In this document: one piece after another, positions 34,352 to 43,876 of the stretch
Layout of the letters: the number at the start of each line of letters is the position of its first letter
Numbering within the stretch: the stretch's first letter is position 1
Assembly: GCF_900105495.1 (NCBI RefSeq)
Contig: NZ_FNTF01000002.1
Coordinates: 595,501-659,500, forward strand
Origin: Pseudomonas frederiksbergensis
Lineage (GTDB): Bacteria > Pseudomonadota > Gammaproteobacteria > Pseudomonadales > Pseudomonadaceae
Direction: 5' to 3'
Length of the DNA: 64,000 nt
Notes under the pieces: model-generated
Seen by the model: the letters and a program-made list of their open reading frames with translations, nothing else
Told to the model about the DNA's origin: nothing
Database searches by the model: none
Translations under genes and position numbers: made by a program

Positions 34352-36637
34352 TTATTTGCGCAACAGGCGCAAACCGTTGAACACCACCAACAGGCTCACA
34401 CCCATGTCGGCGAACACCGCCATCCACATGGTGGCGATCCCGGCGAAGGTTACCCCAAGAAAGATCGCTTTGATGACCAATGCCAAGGCAATGTTCTGTT
34501 TGAGGATGCTTGAGGTTTGCCGTGACAGGCGAATGAAGGTCGGGATCTTGCGCAGATCGTCGTCCATCAGGGCGACATCGGCGGTCTCGATGGCGGTATC
34601 GGTGCCCGCTGCCGCCATGGCAAAACCGATCTCGGCGCGCGCCAGCGCCGGAGCGTCGTTGATGCCGTCGCCGACCATGCCAACGTTATGGCCCCGAGCA
34701 TAAAGGTCATCGATGGCTTGCAGTTTGTCGGTCGGCAGCAGATCGCCCCTGGCCTCGTCGATGCCGACTTGCGCGGCAATCGCCTGAGCGGTGTGGACGT
34801 TGTCGCCGGTGAGCATCAGGGTTTTGATGCCCAGCGCGTGCAATTGCTGGATCGCCTCGCGGCTGGACTCTTTCACGGTGTCAGCCACGGCGAACAGCGC
34901 CAGCGGGCCGGATTTGTCGAGCAGCAACACCACGGACTTGCCCTGTTGCTCCAGCGCGAACAGCTTTTCCTCCAGTTCAGGCGAGCACAGGTTCAGTTCT
35001 TCCACTAAACGGTGATTACCCAAGTGATAAACCTGACCGTTGATTTCGCCGCGTACACCGCGACCGGCCAGCGCCTCGAAGTTATCCACAATCAGCGGAG
35101 CGAATTGTTTATCCACAGCCGCGTTAGCAATGGCCAGGGATACCGGGTGATCGGAGCGACCGGCGAGCGCTGCGGCAATCGCCGGGGCTGATTCGTCCGC
35201 CGTCGGATCAAGCGACAGGTAATCGGTCTGCACCGGTTTGCCGTGGGTGATCGTGCCGGTCTTGTCCAACGCCAGGTAATCGAGTTTGTAGCCGCCCTCC
35301 AGATAGACGCCGCCCTTCACCAGAATGCCTTTGCGCGCCGCCGCCGCGAGGCCGCTGACGATGGTCACTGGCGTAGAAATCACCAGCGCGCATGGGCAGG
35401 CGACCACTAACAACACCAACGCCCGGTAGATCCAGTCAAACCACAGTGCCCCCATAAACAGTGGCGGAATCACCGCCACCGCGAGAGCCAGGATGAACAC
35501 CGCCGGGGTGTAGATTTTCGAGAAGCTGTCGACGAAACGCTGGGTCGGCGCCCGCGCGCCCTGGGCCTGTTCCACGGCGTGGATGATCCGCGCCAGGGTC
35601 GAGTTGTTGGCCGCCGCAGTGACCGAGTACTCAAGGGAACCGGCCTGATTGATGGTGCCGGCGAAGACTTTATCGCCGATGGTCTTCTCCACCGGCAGGC
35701 TTTCGCCGGTGATCGGCGCCTGATCGATGGTCGAACTGCCCGACACCACTTCACCGTCCAGACCGATTCGCTCACCGGGACGCACCCGCACCCGCGCACC
35801 CAACTCGATGGCTTTGACAGGCTGCAAGACCCAACTGCCGTCGGCCTGCTGCACCGTGGCCTGTTCCGGGGTCATCTGCATCAGGCCACTGATGGCGTTG
35901 CGCGCCCGGTCCAAAGACTTGGCCTCGATCAATTCGGCAACGGTGAACAGGAACATCACCATCGCCGCTTCCGGCCACTGACCGATCAGGATCGCGCCAG
36001 TCACTGCGATGCTCATCAGCGCGTTGATGTTCAGGTTGAGGTTTTTAAGTGCGATCCAGCCCTTTTTATAGGTGCCGAGGCCGCCGCTGAGGATCGAGAT
36101 CAGCGCGATGACCGCCACCACCCAGTTCGGCGCAGCGTTGGTGAAGTGGATAACTTCGGCGATCAGGGCGCCAACACCCGACAGCGCCAAGGGCCACCAG
36201 TGCTTTTTCTCGGGCGCCGGCGCTGGCGGTTCAACGCCCTGCTCCAGCGGCTCGGCCAGCATGCCGAGGGACTTGATCGCGTCGATGATCGGCGCAGTGC
36301 TCGGCAGGTCATGGGTGACGCCCAACACGCGGTTGATCAGGTTGAATTCCAGTTGCTGCACGCCCGAGAGTTTGCCGAGTTTGTTCTCGATCAGCGTCTG
36401 CTCGGTCGGACAATCCATGGCGTCGATGCGGAAATTGCTCAGTCGCGCACCGGCCGTTGGGGTTTCGCTCAACTTGATCAGCGACGGTGCCGCCACTTTG
36501 GCGGAACAGCAGGAATCCCCGTGGCTGCCATGCTCATGCTTCTGTACAGGCTGCAGCTTGTGGCTGTGATCGTGATCGTGATCGTGATCGTGATCGTGAT
36601 CAGCCTCGGGTTTGTGCGTGTGAAGGGAATCGCTCAT
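34352..36637 (-). CDS. cadA: Heavy-metal-translocating P1B-type ATPase (Cd/Zn/Pb)
   Basis: CadA exports Cd2+, Zn2+ or Pb2+ with ATP. The 761-residue protein has a His-Asp repeat (residues 14-26), a heavy-metal-associated domain with MDCPTEQ at about 74-80 in place of the common CxxC, the membrane metal motif CPC (414-416), the phosphorylated aspartate in DKTGTITHGKP (458), the SDHPVS motif, and the hinge GDGINDAPAL. I start at 36637 (MSDSLHTHKP); a longer frame runs back through cadR's promoter. cadR is divergent and should control it from a shared promoter. Confidence 0.93.
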   Translation of the reverse strand: MSDSLHTHKPEADHDHDHDHDHDHSHKLQPVQKHEHGSHGDSCCSAKVAAPSLIKLSETPTAGARLSNFRIDAMDCPTEQTLIENKLGKLSGVQQLEFNLINRVLGVTHDLPSTAPIIDAIKSLGMLAEPLEQGVEPPAPAPEKKHWWPLALSGVGALIAEVIHFTNAAPNWVVAVIALISILSGGLGTYKKGWIALKNLNLNINALMSIAVTGAILIGQWPEAAMVMFLFTVAELIEAKSLDRARNAISGLMQMTPEQATVQQADGSWVLQPVKAIELGARVRVRPGERIGLDGEVVSGSSTIDQAPITGESLPVEKTIGDKVFAGTINQAGSLEYSVTAAANNSTLARIIHAVEQAQGARAPTQRFVDSFSKIYTPAVFILALAVAVIPPLFMGALWFDWIYRALVLLVVACPCALVISTPVTIVSGLAAAARKGILVKGGVYLEGGYKLDYLALDKTGTITHGKPVQTDYLSLDPTADESAPAIAAALAGRSDHPVSLAIANAAVDKQFAPLIVDNFEALAGRGVRGEINGQVYHLGNHRLVEELNLCSPELEEKLFALEQQGKSVVLLLDKSGPLALFAVADTVKESSREAIQQLHALGIKTLMLTGDNVHTAQAIAAQVGIDEARGDLLPTDKLQAIDDLYARGHNVGMVGDGINDAPALARAEIGFAMAAAGTDTAIETADVALMDDDLRKIPTFIRLSRQTSSILKQNIALALVIKAIFLGVTFAGIATMWMAVFADMGVSLLVVFNGLRLLRK

Positions 36638-36668
36638 TGGGTCGCGTCCGGAAAGGTGCCTGTTGCCA

Positions 36669-36699
36669 AGTAAAGACCCTGTAGCCACTATAGGGTCAA
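36669..36699 (-). promoter_or_regulatory. MerR-type cadA promoter with CadR operator
   Basis: Reading toward cadA, the -35 TTGACC (36694-36699) and the -10 TTTACT (36669-36674) are 19 bases apart, the long spacing that MerR-type activators correct. Between them lies a dyad with arms ACCCTATAG / CTACAGGGT (36676-36696, one mismatch) as the CadR binding site. Confidence 0.8.
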
Positions 36700-36722
36700 G
36701 CACCCTTTTGGAGATTGCCGTC

Positions 36723-37172
36723 ATGAAGATCGGAGAACTGGCCAGACTCACCGACTGCGCTGTGGAAACCATTCGCTATTACGAGCGCGAAAACCTCCTG
36801 CCAGAGCCGGCCCGCAGCGACGGCAACTACCGCGTCTACACCCAGGCCCACGCCGAGCGTCTGACGTTCATCCGCAACTGCCGCACCCTCGACATGACGC
36901 TGGAAGAAATCCGCAGCCTGCTGGCCCTGCGCGACAGTCCGCAGGATCAGTGCGAAAGCGTGAATGCGCTGATCGACGAACACATTCATCACGTGAAGGC
37001 GCGGATCGACGGGTTGATGGCGTTGCAGACACAACTGCTCGACCTGCGCCAACGTTGCAGCGAAGGGCCGGATATCGATCAGTGCGGGATTTTGCAGCGG
37101 CTGGAGGTCAGCGGCGGGGTTGTAGCGACGGAGGTTGAGCATTCCCATGTCGGCCGCAGCCACGGCCATTAG
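36723..37172 (+). CDS. cadR: Cd(II)/Pb(II)-responsive MerR-family regulator
   Basis: The 149-residue protein has the MerR winged-helix start (KIGELARLTDCAVETIRYYERENLLPEPARSDGNYRVY), a dimerisation helix, and the metal cysteines C77, C112 and C121. A histidine-rich tail (EVEHSHVGRSHGH) is typical of CadR and may bind metal too. A TTTTGGAG site precedes the ATG. It is divergent from cadA and acts on the MerR-type promoter between them. A family A repeat follows. Confidence 0.93.
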   Translation: MKIGELARLTDCAVETIRYYERENLLPEPARSDGNYRVYTQAHAERLTFIRNCRTLDMTLEEIRSLLALRDSPQDQCESVNALIDEHIHHVKARIDGLMALQTQLLDLRQRCSEGPDIDQCGILQRLEVSGGVVATEVEHSHVGRSHGH

Positions 37173-37180
37173 CAGCCGAT

Positions 37181-37211
37181 GATCGTTCCCACGCTCTGCG
37201 TGGGAACGATC
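37181..37211. repeat. Short REP-like palindrome, family A copy 5
   Basis: A single hairpin GATCGTTCCCACGCTC / GCGTGGGAACGATC separates convergent cadR and thyA. Confidence 0.8.
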
Positions 37212-37219
37212 AGGTGGGG

Positions 37220-38191
37220 CTAGACCGCCATCGGCGCGGTCATTGGGGCGTGGTGTTCGTAGCCTTCCAGCGAAAAATCGCTCGGCTCGATCAACTCCAG
37301 CCACTCCGGCTGATAAACACCGGTCTTGGCGAACTCCGGCACACGGTCGCTGATCACCAGTTTCGGCATCGGGAACGGCTCGCGCTTGAGCTGTTCATTC
37401 AGCATGTCCAAATGGTTTTCATAGACGTGGGCATCACCGATGAAATAGGTGAACCAGCGCGGCGTGTAACCGGTCAGGCGACCGATCAGGCTCAGCAGCG
37501 CGGCGCCTTCGGTAAGGTTGAACGGCGTGCCCAGGCCCAAATCGTTGGAGCGGATGTACAGAGTCAAAGAGATCTCTTTGGTCTCCACATTCGGGTGGAA
37601 CTGGTACAGCAAGTGGCACGGCGGCAGGGCCATTTCGTCGAGCTGGGCCACGTTCCAGCCGTGGAACAGGATGCGGCGGCTGCCCGGGTCCTTGATGATG
37701 GTGTCGACGCACTGGCGGATCTGGTCGATCGCCTTGTACAGCACCACGTAGGCTTGACCGTCTTCTTCGCCTTCGGCGATCTGGCGATAGCCCTGACTCA
37801 GGGTCTGTTCGATGGCGGCCTGGTTGCTGACCGGGATCTGCTTGTATGCCGGCCATTTGCGCCATTGCACGCCGTAGATCTCGCCAAGGTCGTCTTCGCC
37901 CTGACGGAACGGATTGGCCAGCCACTGGGCGTTTTCGTTGGCGTTCTGATCCCAGACCTTGCAGCCCAGCGCACGGAATTCGGCGGCGTTGTTCACCCCG
38001 CGCAGAAAACCGCACATCTCGCCGATGGCCGATTTGAAGGCCATTTTGCGGGTAGTGATCGCCGGGAAACCTTCCTTGAGGTCATAACGCAGCATCGCGC
38101 CAGGGAAGCTGATGGTGTTCACGCCGGTGCGGTTGGCCTGTTTGGTGCCGTTCTTGATGACGTGGGCGACCAGTTCGAGATATTGCTTCAT
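37220..38191 (-). CDS. thyA: Thymidylate synthase
   Basis: ThyA methylates dUMP to dTMP using methylene-tetrahydrofolate, producing dihydrofolate for FolA. The 323-residue protein carries the catalytic cysteine C192 in [13 protein letters not shown], the earlier [11 protein letters not shown] and the nucleotide-binding [13 protein letters not shown]. It is longer than the 264-residue E. coli enzyme because of an insertion around residues 88-150 (including [21 protein letters not shown]), a normal long form in pseudomonads. lgt lies 48 bases upstream on the same strand, the conserved lgt-thyA pairing. Confidence 0.97.
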   Translation of the reverse strand: MKQYLELVAHVIKNGTKQANRTGVNTISFPGAMLRYDLKEGFPAITTRKMAFKSAIGEMCGFLRGVNNAAEFRALGCKVWDQNANENAQWLANPFRQGEDDLGEIYGVQWRKWPAYKQIPVSNQAAIEQTLSQGYRQIAEGEEDGQAYVVLYKAIDQIRQCVDTIIKDPGSRRILFHGWNVAQLDEMALPPCHLLYQFHPNVETKEISLTLYIRSNDLGLGTPFNLTEGAALLSLIGRLTGYTPRWFTYFIGDAHVYENHLDMLNEQLKREPFPMPKLVISDRVPEFAKTGVYQPEWLELIEPSDFSLEGYEHHAPMTAPMAV

Positions 38192-38239
38192 GAGTTACCT
38201 GTGTCCTTGAACCCGGGACCGTCGCCCCGGGGTTCGAAT

Positions 38240-39046
38240 TTATACAACCGCTGCTGGAGCCGCCGGTGCACGGCGATACGCCAGCCAGATCAGGAACAGA
38301 CCGCCGAGGATCATCGGTACGCACAGTACCTGACCCATGGTCAGCCAGTTCCAGGCCAGATAGCCCAGTTGCGCGTCCGGTACGCGGACGAATTCGACGA
38401 TGAAACGGAAGATGCCATAGAACAGCGCGAACATCCCGGACACCGCCATGGTCGGCCGCGGCTTGCGCGAGAACAACCAGAGAATGGCGAACAGCGCCAC
38501 GCCTTCGAGCGCGAACTGATACAGCTGCGACGGGTGGCGCGCCAGTTGCGCCGGATCGGTCGGGAAGACCATTGCCCACGGCACATCGGTGGCCTTGCCC
38601 CACAACTCGGCGTTGATGAAGTTGCCGATCCGTCCGGCACCCAGACCGATCGGCACCATCGGTGCGACGAAGTCCATCAGCTGGAAGAACGACTTGCCGT
38701 TCTTTTTACCAAACCACAACGCCGCCAGCATCACGCCGATGAACCCGCCGTGGAACGACATGCCGCCCTTCCACACTTCAAAGATCAACAACGGATTGGC
38801 GATGTAAGCACTCAGATCGTAGAACAGCACATAGCCCAAGCGGCCGCCGACGATGACCCCCATCGACATCCAGAACACCATGTCGGAGAGCTTCTCTTTA
38901 CTCCAGGTCGGGTCGAAGCGGTTCAACCGGCGCGACGCCAGCAGCCAGGCGCCGCCGATGCCGATCAGGTACATCAAGCCGTACCAGTGGATTTTCAGCG
39001 GACCGATGGCCAAGGCCACCGGGTCAATCTGCGGGTAAGGCAGCAT
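38240..39046 (-). CDS. lgt: Prolipoprotein diacylglyceryl transferase
   Basis: Lgt adds diacylglyceryl to the lipobox cysteine of prolipoproteins in the inner membrane. The 268-residue protein has about seven hydrophobic segments and the Lgt signature [18 protein letters not shown]. It also has [14 protein letters not shown] and [13 protein letters not shown]. The length is normal. It lies directly upstream of thyA on the same strand, an arrangement conserved in many gammaproteobacteria. Confidence 0.97.
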   Translation of the reverse strand: MLPYPQIDPVALAIGPLKIHWYGLMYLIGIGGAWLLASRRLNRFDPTWSKEKLSDMVFWMSMGVIVGGRLGYVLFYDLSAYIANPLLIFEVWKGGMSFHGGFIGVMLAALWFGKKNGKSFFQLMDFVAPMVPIGLGAGRIGNFINAELWGKATDVPWAMVFPTDPAQLARHPSQLYQFALEGVALFAILWLFSRKPRPTMAVSGMFALFYGIFRFIVEFVRVPDAQLGYLAWNWLTMGQVLCVPMILGGLFLIWLAYRRAPAAPAAVV

Positions 39047-39128
39047 TGCGACTCCTCGTTAGAGTTGAAACCTTCAAATTCCCGGGCGACGCTGTCACGC
39101 CAGGATTAAGCCAGGATTGCGCTACGCG

Positions 39129-39911
39129 TCAGAGCAAGAAGCTCAAGCCGACGCAAAACAGCAAAGCGGCAAACAGTCTTTTCAGCAAGCGCGGCGACAG
39201 CGAGTGGGCCAGTCGCGCACCGAGGCGGGCGAAGACCATGCTGGTCAGGGCAATCCCCAGCAACGCCGGCAAATAAACAAAACCGAGACTATGGGCCGGC
39301 AGCAGCGGATCGTGCCACCCCAGAATCATGAAACTTAATGCACTGGCCAAGGCGATTGGCAGGCCACAGGCCGACGAAGTGGCCACCGCCTGCTGCATCG
39401 GCACGCTGCGCCAGGTCAGGAACGGCACGGTCAACGAACCGCCGCCGATCCCGAAAATCGCCGAGGCCCAGCCAATCACACTGCCCGCCACGGTCAGACC
39501 GACTTTGCCCGGCACCGTTCGGCTGGCCTTGGGTTTGAAGTCCAAAGCGAGTTGAACGGCGATGATCAGCGCAAATACACCAATAATCTTCTGCAAATTA
39601 GGCCCGGAAATCGCTTCGGCCGTCAGCGCGCCGAAACCGGCACCAATCAGAATGCCGAGGGTCATCCAGGCAAAAATCGGCCAACGCACGGCACCGCGAC
39701 GGTGATGTTCGCGGATCGCATTGATCGAGGTAAATATGATGGTCGCCAGGGAGGTGCCGACTGCCAGATGCGTCAGGATCGACGCATCAAATCCCTGCAA
39801 GGTGAAACTGAACACCAGCACCGGGACAATGATGATCCCGCCGCCTACCCCGAACAGCCCGGCCAGCACGCCCGCACAGGCGCCCAGCGCCAGATAGAGC
39901 AGAAATTCCAT
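39129..39911 (-). CDS. TauE/SafE-family sulfite/sulfonate exporter-like protein
   Basis: The 260-residue membrane protein has two similar halves, each with hydrophobic segments, and the family motifs LAGLFGVGGGIIIVPVL and ASAIFGIGGGSLTVPFLTWR. These identify the TauE/SafE (DUF81) permease family, linked to export of sulfite, sulfoacetate or similar anions. I start at MEFLLY (39911), after GGGGATGTGGCC; a start 18 bases earlier is also possible. Nearby genes do not identify a substrate. It is upstream of lgt with 82 bases between. Confidence 0.85.
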   Translation of the reverse strand: MEFLLYLALGACAGVLAGLFGVGGGIIIVPVLVFSFTLQGFDASILTHLAVGTSLATIIFTSINAIREHHRRGAVRWPIFAWMTLGILIGAGFGALTAEAISGPNLQKIIGVFALIIAVQLALDFKPKASRTVPGKVGLTVAGSVIGWASAIFGIGGGSLTVPFLTWRSVPMQQAVATSSACGLPIALASALSFMILGWHDPLLPAHSLGFVYLPALLGIALTSMVFARLGARLAHSLSPRLLKRLFAALLFCVGLSFLL

Positions 39912-40045
39912 GGCCACATCCCCAAGCATCCCGAATCAGGAGCGGCATGGTAACGGAAGCATGGCCTCTGGCTCCACTGTGGATGGCGATGGATCGATGA
40001 GCGATGTCTGCGTAGAGTGAGCAAAAAACACACAAGGACCACCTT

Positions 40046-40777
40046 ATGTGCCTGATTGTTTTCGCTTGGCGACCGGGTCACGCCCAGCCGCTGATCGTGG
40101 CGGCCAACCGCGACGAATTCTATGCCCGGCCCAGCCTGCCGCTGGCGCAGTGGCCCGAAGCACCACAGGTGTATGCCGGTCGCGACCTGGAGGCCGGCGG
40201 CACCTGGCTCGGTGTTGGCGCCAATGGACGCTTCGCCGCACTGACCAATATCCGCGATCCGCATCAACCGCCCGCACGCAAGTCGCGAGGAGAGCTGGTG
40301 GCGCGATTTCTTGGCGGGGATATGCCGATAGATGACTACTTGAGCGACGTTGTTGCACGTTCGCTGGAATATTCCGGATTTAACCTGCTGGTTGGCAATG
40401 CCAACGAACTGTGGCACTTCAATGCCCGGGAGACTGAGGCGGTAATGCTGCCACCGGGGGTTTATGGGTTGTCGAACGCCGGGCTGGATACGCCATGGCC
40501 GAAACTGCTCAAGGCGCGGGCGGCGCTGGAAGAAGTGCTGGACGACCCGCAACCCCAGGCTTTATTGGCCTTGCTGAATGATCCGCAGACCGCACCCTTT
40601 GCCGAACTGCCGGATACCGGGGTCGGGTTGGCCACCGAGACATTGCTGTCGAGTGTGTTTATTGCCAGTCCGACTTATGGGACGCGAGCGAGTACGGCGT
40701 TGATCGTGCATGCGGATGGGACGCGGCATTTGGTCGAGCGGAGTTTTGGGCCGTATGGCGGGCATTTGGGGAGGTAG
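40046..40777 (+). CDS. NRDE (TANGO2-like) family protein
   Basis: The 243-residue protein starts MCLIVFAWRPGHAQPLIVAANRDEFYARP. This contains the NRDE motif and an N-terminal cysteine that could act as an Ntn-hydrolase nucleophile after removal of Met. It also has AGRDLEAGGTWLGVGANGRFAALTN, a family hallmark. The role in bacteria is unclear; human TANGO2 is linked to acyl-CoA or heme handling. It is divergent from the TauE-like gene and followed by a family C repeat. Confidence 0.88.
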   Translation: MCLIVFAWRPGHAQPLIVAANRDEFYARPSLPLAQWPEAPQVYAGRDLEAGGTWLGVGANGRFAALTNIRDPHQPPARKSRGELVARFLGGDMPIDDYLSDVVARSLEYSGFNLLVGNANELWHFNARETEAVMLPPGVYGLSNAGLDTPWPKLLKARAALEEVLDDPQPQALLALLNDPQTAPFAELPDTGVGLATETLLSSVFIASPTYGTRASTALIVHADGTRHLVERSFGPYGGHLGR

Positions 40778-40806
40778 AGGTCAGGGTTTGAAGCTCGGGC
40801 GATTAA

Positions 40807-40939
40807 TTGTGGCGAGGGAGCTTGCTCCCGCTGGAGTGCGAAGCGCTCCCGATCCGGCCAATGCGTTCTTTCAGAAAAATCGCATCGGCCGGATTACGAC
40901 TGCTTCGCAGCCGAACGGGAGCAAGCTCCCTCGCCACAG
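40807..40939. repeat. Dispersed palindromic repeat, family C copy 2
   Basis: TTGTGGCGAGGGAGCTTGCTC and GAGCAAGCTCCCTCGCCACAG form the outer arms, with inner CGACTGCTTCGCAGCCG. It lies between the convergent NRDE and ptsP genes. Confidence 0.85.
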
Positions 40940-40951
40940 GCCATCAGCCTT

Positions 40952-43231
40952 TTAGAGGGTCTTGGCCGAAGCCGGATTAATCATCCGCGCCAACCCAAGG
41001 TTCTTCAGCGCCAATTGCAGCGAGCTGTGGATAACTTGCGGGTTGTCGATGGTCATCAGCTCCGCGAGCAATTCCTTGGCCTTGCTCAGGTTGATCTGAC
41101 GCAACATCCACTTCACTTTCGGCAGGTTGGTGGCGTTCATCGACAGGCTGTCGAAGCCCATCGCCATCAACAGCACCGCCGCCGCCGGGTCACCGGCCAT
41201 CTCACCGCAGATGCTCACTGGCTTGCCTTCGGCATGCGCGTCACGCACCACGCTCTGAAGGGCTTGCAGCACCGCCGGGTGCAGATAGTCGTAGAGGTCG
41301 GCTACCCGCGGGTTGTTTCGATCCACCGCCAACAGGTACTGGGTCAGGTCGTTGGAACCGACCGACAGGAAGTCTACTTGCCGCGCCAGTTCCTTGGTCT
41401 GATAAACCGCTGCCGGAATTTCGATCATCACGCCGATCGGCGGCATAGGCACGTCACAGCCTTCGTCGCGGACTTCGCCCCAGGCCCGGTGAATCAGGTG
41501 CAGGGCTTCTTCCAGTTCGTGAGTGCCGGAGATCATCGGCAGCAGAATCCGCAGATTGTTCAAGCCTTCGCTGGCCTTGAGCATGGCGCGGGTCTGCACC
41601 AGGAAGATTTCCGGGTGGTCGAGCGTGACGCGAATGCCGCGCCAGCCGAGGAACGGGTTGTCTTCCTTGATCGGGAAGTACGACAGCGATTTGTCGCCGC
41701 CGATGTCCAGGCTGCGCATCGTCACCGGTTGCGGGTGGAAGGCGGCGAGCTGCTCGCGATAGATCGCCAGCTGCTCCTTTTCGCTTGGGAACCTCTGATT
41801 GATCATGAACGGCACTTCGGTGCGGTACAGACCGACGCCTTCGGCTCCGCGCTTCTGCGCTCGCGCCACATCCGCCAGCAGGCCGGTATTGACCCACAGC
41901 GGCATGCGATGGCCATCGAGGGTCACGCACGGCAAGTCCCGCAGTGCATCCAGCCCGAGGGCCAGTTGCTTCTCTTCCTCGACCACTTCGGCGAACTGCT
42001 TGCGCAGCACTTCGCTGGGGTTGGTGTAGACCTCGCCGTGGTAGCCGTCGACGATCATCTGGATGCCGTCGACCTTGGAATACGGCAAGTCGACCAGGCC
42101 CATCACCGTCGGGATACCCATGGCGCGTGCCAGGATCGCCACGTGAGAGTTGCCGGAACCGAGTACCGACACCAGGCCGACCAGTTTGCCTTCCGGCACC
42201 TCGCCGAGCATTGCCGGCGTCAGTTCTTCGCTGATCAGAATGGTGTTGTCGGGGTAGACCAGGGTCTGCTGACGCTCTTCCTGCAAGTAGGCGAGCAAGC
42301 GCCGACCGAGGTCCTTGACGTCCGAGGCGCGCTCACGCAGGTAGGCGTCGTCCATCAATTCGAAACGGTTGACGTGTTCGGCGACCACCTGACGCAATGC
42401 GCCTTGGGCCCACTGGCCAGTCTTGATCACGGTAGTGATTTCGCTACCCAGTGACGCGTCGTCGAGCATCATCAGGTAAACATCGAACAGCGCGCGCTCT
42501 TCCGGGCGCAACTGGTTGGCCAGTTTGGCGGACAAGGCGCGCATGTCGGCGCGCACGCCTTCGATGGCGGTCTTGAACAGCCCGAGCTCAGCCGCGATGT
42601 CGGTGATGGTCTTGTCCGGCACCACGTCCAGGTCGGCCGGCGGCAGCATGACCACCGCGGTACCGACCGCCGCACCCGGCGAACCCGGTACGCCGATGAA
42701 CTTGGCTTCCTGGATGCCCTTGCCCTGACGGCCCAGCCCGCGGATCGAACCGGTGGCCTCGGCGTGGGCGATAACGCCGGCGAGCTGCGCGCTCATGGTC
42801 ACGAGGAAGGCTTCTTCACCTTCGTCGAACTGGCGACGTTCTTTTTGCTGAATGACCAACACGCCGACAACGCGGCGGTGGTGAATGATCGGCGCCCCGA
42901 GGAACGAGGCATAACGCTCTTCACCGGTTTCGGCGAAGTAGCGGTAGCGCGGGTGATCCGCGGCGTTTTCGAGGTTCAGCGGTTCTTCACGCGTGCCGAC
43001 CAGGCCAACCAGACCTTCGTTGGGTGCCATGCTGACTTTGCCGATCGAGCGCTTGTTCAAGCCCTCGGTGGCCATCAGCACGAAGCGGTTGGTCTCAGGG
43101 TCAAGCAGGTAGACCGAGCAGACCTGGCTGCCCATGGCCTCTTTGACGCGCAATACAATAATGCCCAACGCCGCCTTGAGATCCTTGGCGGAGTTAACTT
43201 CCTGGACGATCTTGCGCAGCGTATTGAGCAT
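40952..43231 (-). CDS. ptsP: Phosphoenolpyruvate-protein phosphotransferase PtsP (EI-Ntr)
   Basis: EI-Ntr takes phosphate from PEP and passes it to NPr in the nitrogen PTS, a regulatory phosphorelay. The 759-residue protein has an N-terminal GAF domain (about 1-150, AMGSQVCSVYLLDPETNRFVL), the phosphorylated histidine in GSGNSHVAILARAMGIPTVMG, and the PEP-binding C-terminal half (GVGLYRTEVPFM, NPFLGWRGIRVTL, SVGSNDLTQYLLAVDRNN). I start at MLNTLRKIVQEV (43231); the longer frame runs into rppH. It is 22 bases downstream of rppH, the conserved rppH-ptsP operon. Confidence 0.96.
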   Translation of the reverse strand: MLNTLRKIVQEVNSAKDLKAALGIIVLRVKEAMGSQVCSVYLLDPETNRFVLMATEGLNKRSIGKVSMAPNEGLVGLVGTREEPLNLENAADHPRYRYFAETGEERYASFLGAPIIHHRRVVGVLVIQQKERRQFDEGEEAFLVTMSAQLAGVIAHAEATGSIRGLGRQGKGIQEAKFIGVPGSPGAAVGTAVVMLPPADLDVVPDKTITDIAAELGLFKTAIEGVRADMRALSAKLANQLRPEERALFDVYLMMLDDASLGSEITTVIKTGQWAQGALRQVVAEHVNRFELMDDAYLRERASDVKDLGRRLLAYLQEERQQTLVYPDNTILISEELTPAMLGEVPEGKLVGLVSVLGSGNSHVAILARAMGIPTVMGLVDLPYSKVDGIQMIVDGYHGEVYTNPSEVLRKQFAEVVEEEKQLALGLDALRDLPCVTLDGHRMPLWVNTGLLADVARAQKRGAEGVGLYRTEVPFMINQRFPSEKEQLAIYREQLAAFHPQPVTMRSLDIGGDKSLSYFPIKEDNPFLGWRGIRVTLDHPEIFLVQTRAMLKASEGLNNLRILLPMISGTHELEEALHLIHRAWGEVRDEGCDVPMPPIGVMIEIPAAVYQTKELARQVDFLSVGSNDLTQYLLAVDRNNPRVADLYDYLHPAVLQALQSVVRDAHAEGKPVSICGEMAGDPAAAVLLMAMGFDSLSMNATNLPKVKWMLRQINLSKAKELLAELMTIDNPQVIHSSLQLALKNLGLARMINPASAKTL

Positions 43232-43253
43232 GGCTCGGGGTCGAACTCCGTCG

Positions 43254-43733
43254 TCAGTCGCGCGATAAAAGGCGCGGGGCAAGCTCTTTGAGAGCGCGTC
43301 GATACACTTCGCGCTTGAATGTCACCACCTGGCCCAACGGATACCAATAGCTGACCCAGCGCCAGCCATCGAATTCCGGTTTACCGGTCAAATCCATCCG
43401 CACCCGCTGCTCGTTGGAGACCAGGCGCAGGAGAAACCATTTCTGTTTCTGGCCGATGCACAGCGGTTGGCTGTGCGTGCGGACCAGACGTTGCGGCAAA
43501 CGATAGCGCAACCAGCCCCGGGTGCAGGCGAGAATTTCAACATCTTCGCGCTCTAGACCCACTTCTTCGTTCAACTCGCGGTACAAGGCGTCTTCCGGCG
43601 TCTCCTGGGGGTTGATCCCGCCCTGTGGAAACTGCCAGGCATCTTGATTGATACGGCGAGCCCATAGCACCTGTCCGGCATCATTCGTGAGAATGATCCC
43701 GACATTGGGGCGGAAACCATCGGGGTCGATCAC
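43254..43733 (-). CDS. rppH: RNA pyrophosphohydrolase
   Basis: RppH removes pyrophosphate from 5'-triphosphorylated RNA, starting RNase E-dependent decay. The 159-residue protein starts [14 protein letters not shown] and has the Nudix box [23 protein letters not shown]. The start is GTG at 43733; a longer frame adds 20 residues with no family similarity. ptsP lies 22 bases downstream on the same strand. Confidence 0.95.
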   Translation of the reverse strand: MIDPDGFRPNVGIILTNDAGQVLWARRINQDAWQFPQGGINPQETPEDALYRELNEEVGLEREDVEILACTRGWLRYRLPQRLVRTHSQPLCIGQKQKWFLLRLVSNEQRVRMDLTGKPEFDGWRWVSYWYPLGQVVTFKREVYRRALKELAPRLLSRD

Positions 43734-43876
43734 GGCAACAACCTCGCAAACGCATGTCGCCGCATTGTTCCACAAAGGTTGTGATAGCAGCAACGAGCCG
43801 GTCTACCTTATGTGCACTCTTGTGAAAAGTCCGTATTCTGGACGCCTTTCTACAGACTTTTCAGCGAGTAACTGCA

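Noticed and set aside
36567..36602. GATCGT tandem repeat as a binding-site array
   Set aside because: It lies inside the cadA reading frame and encodes the His-Asp stretch; a coding microsatellite explains it.
37214..39109. 631-codon open frame on the plus strand over thyA and lgt
   Set aside because: It is antisense to two clear conserved genes on the minus strand; long antisense frames are expected in GC-rich DNA, and its translation has no recognisable domain.
41015..42454. 479-codon plus-strand frame over ptsP
   Set aside because: Antisense shadow of ptsP with no ribosome site or family similarity.
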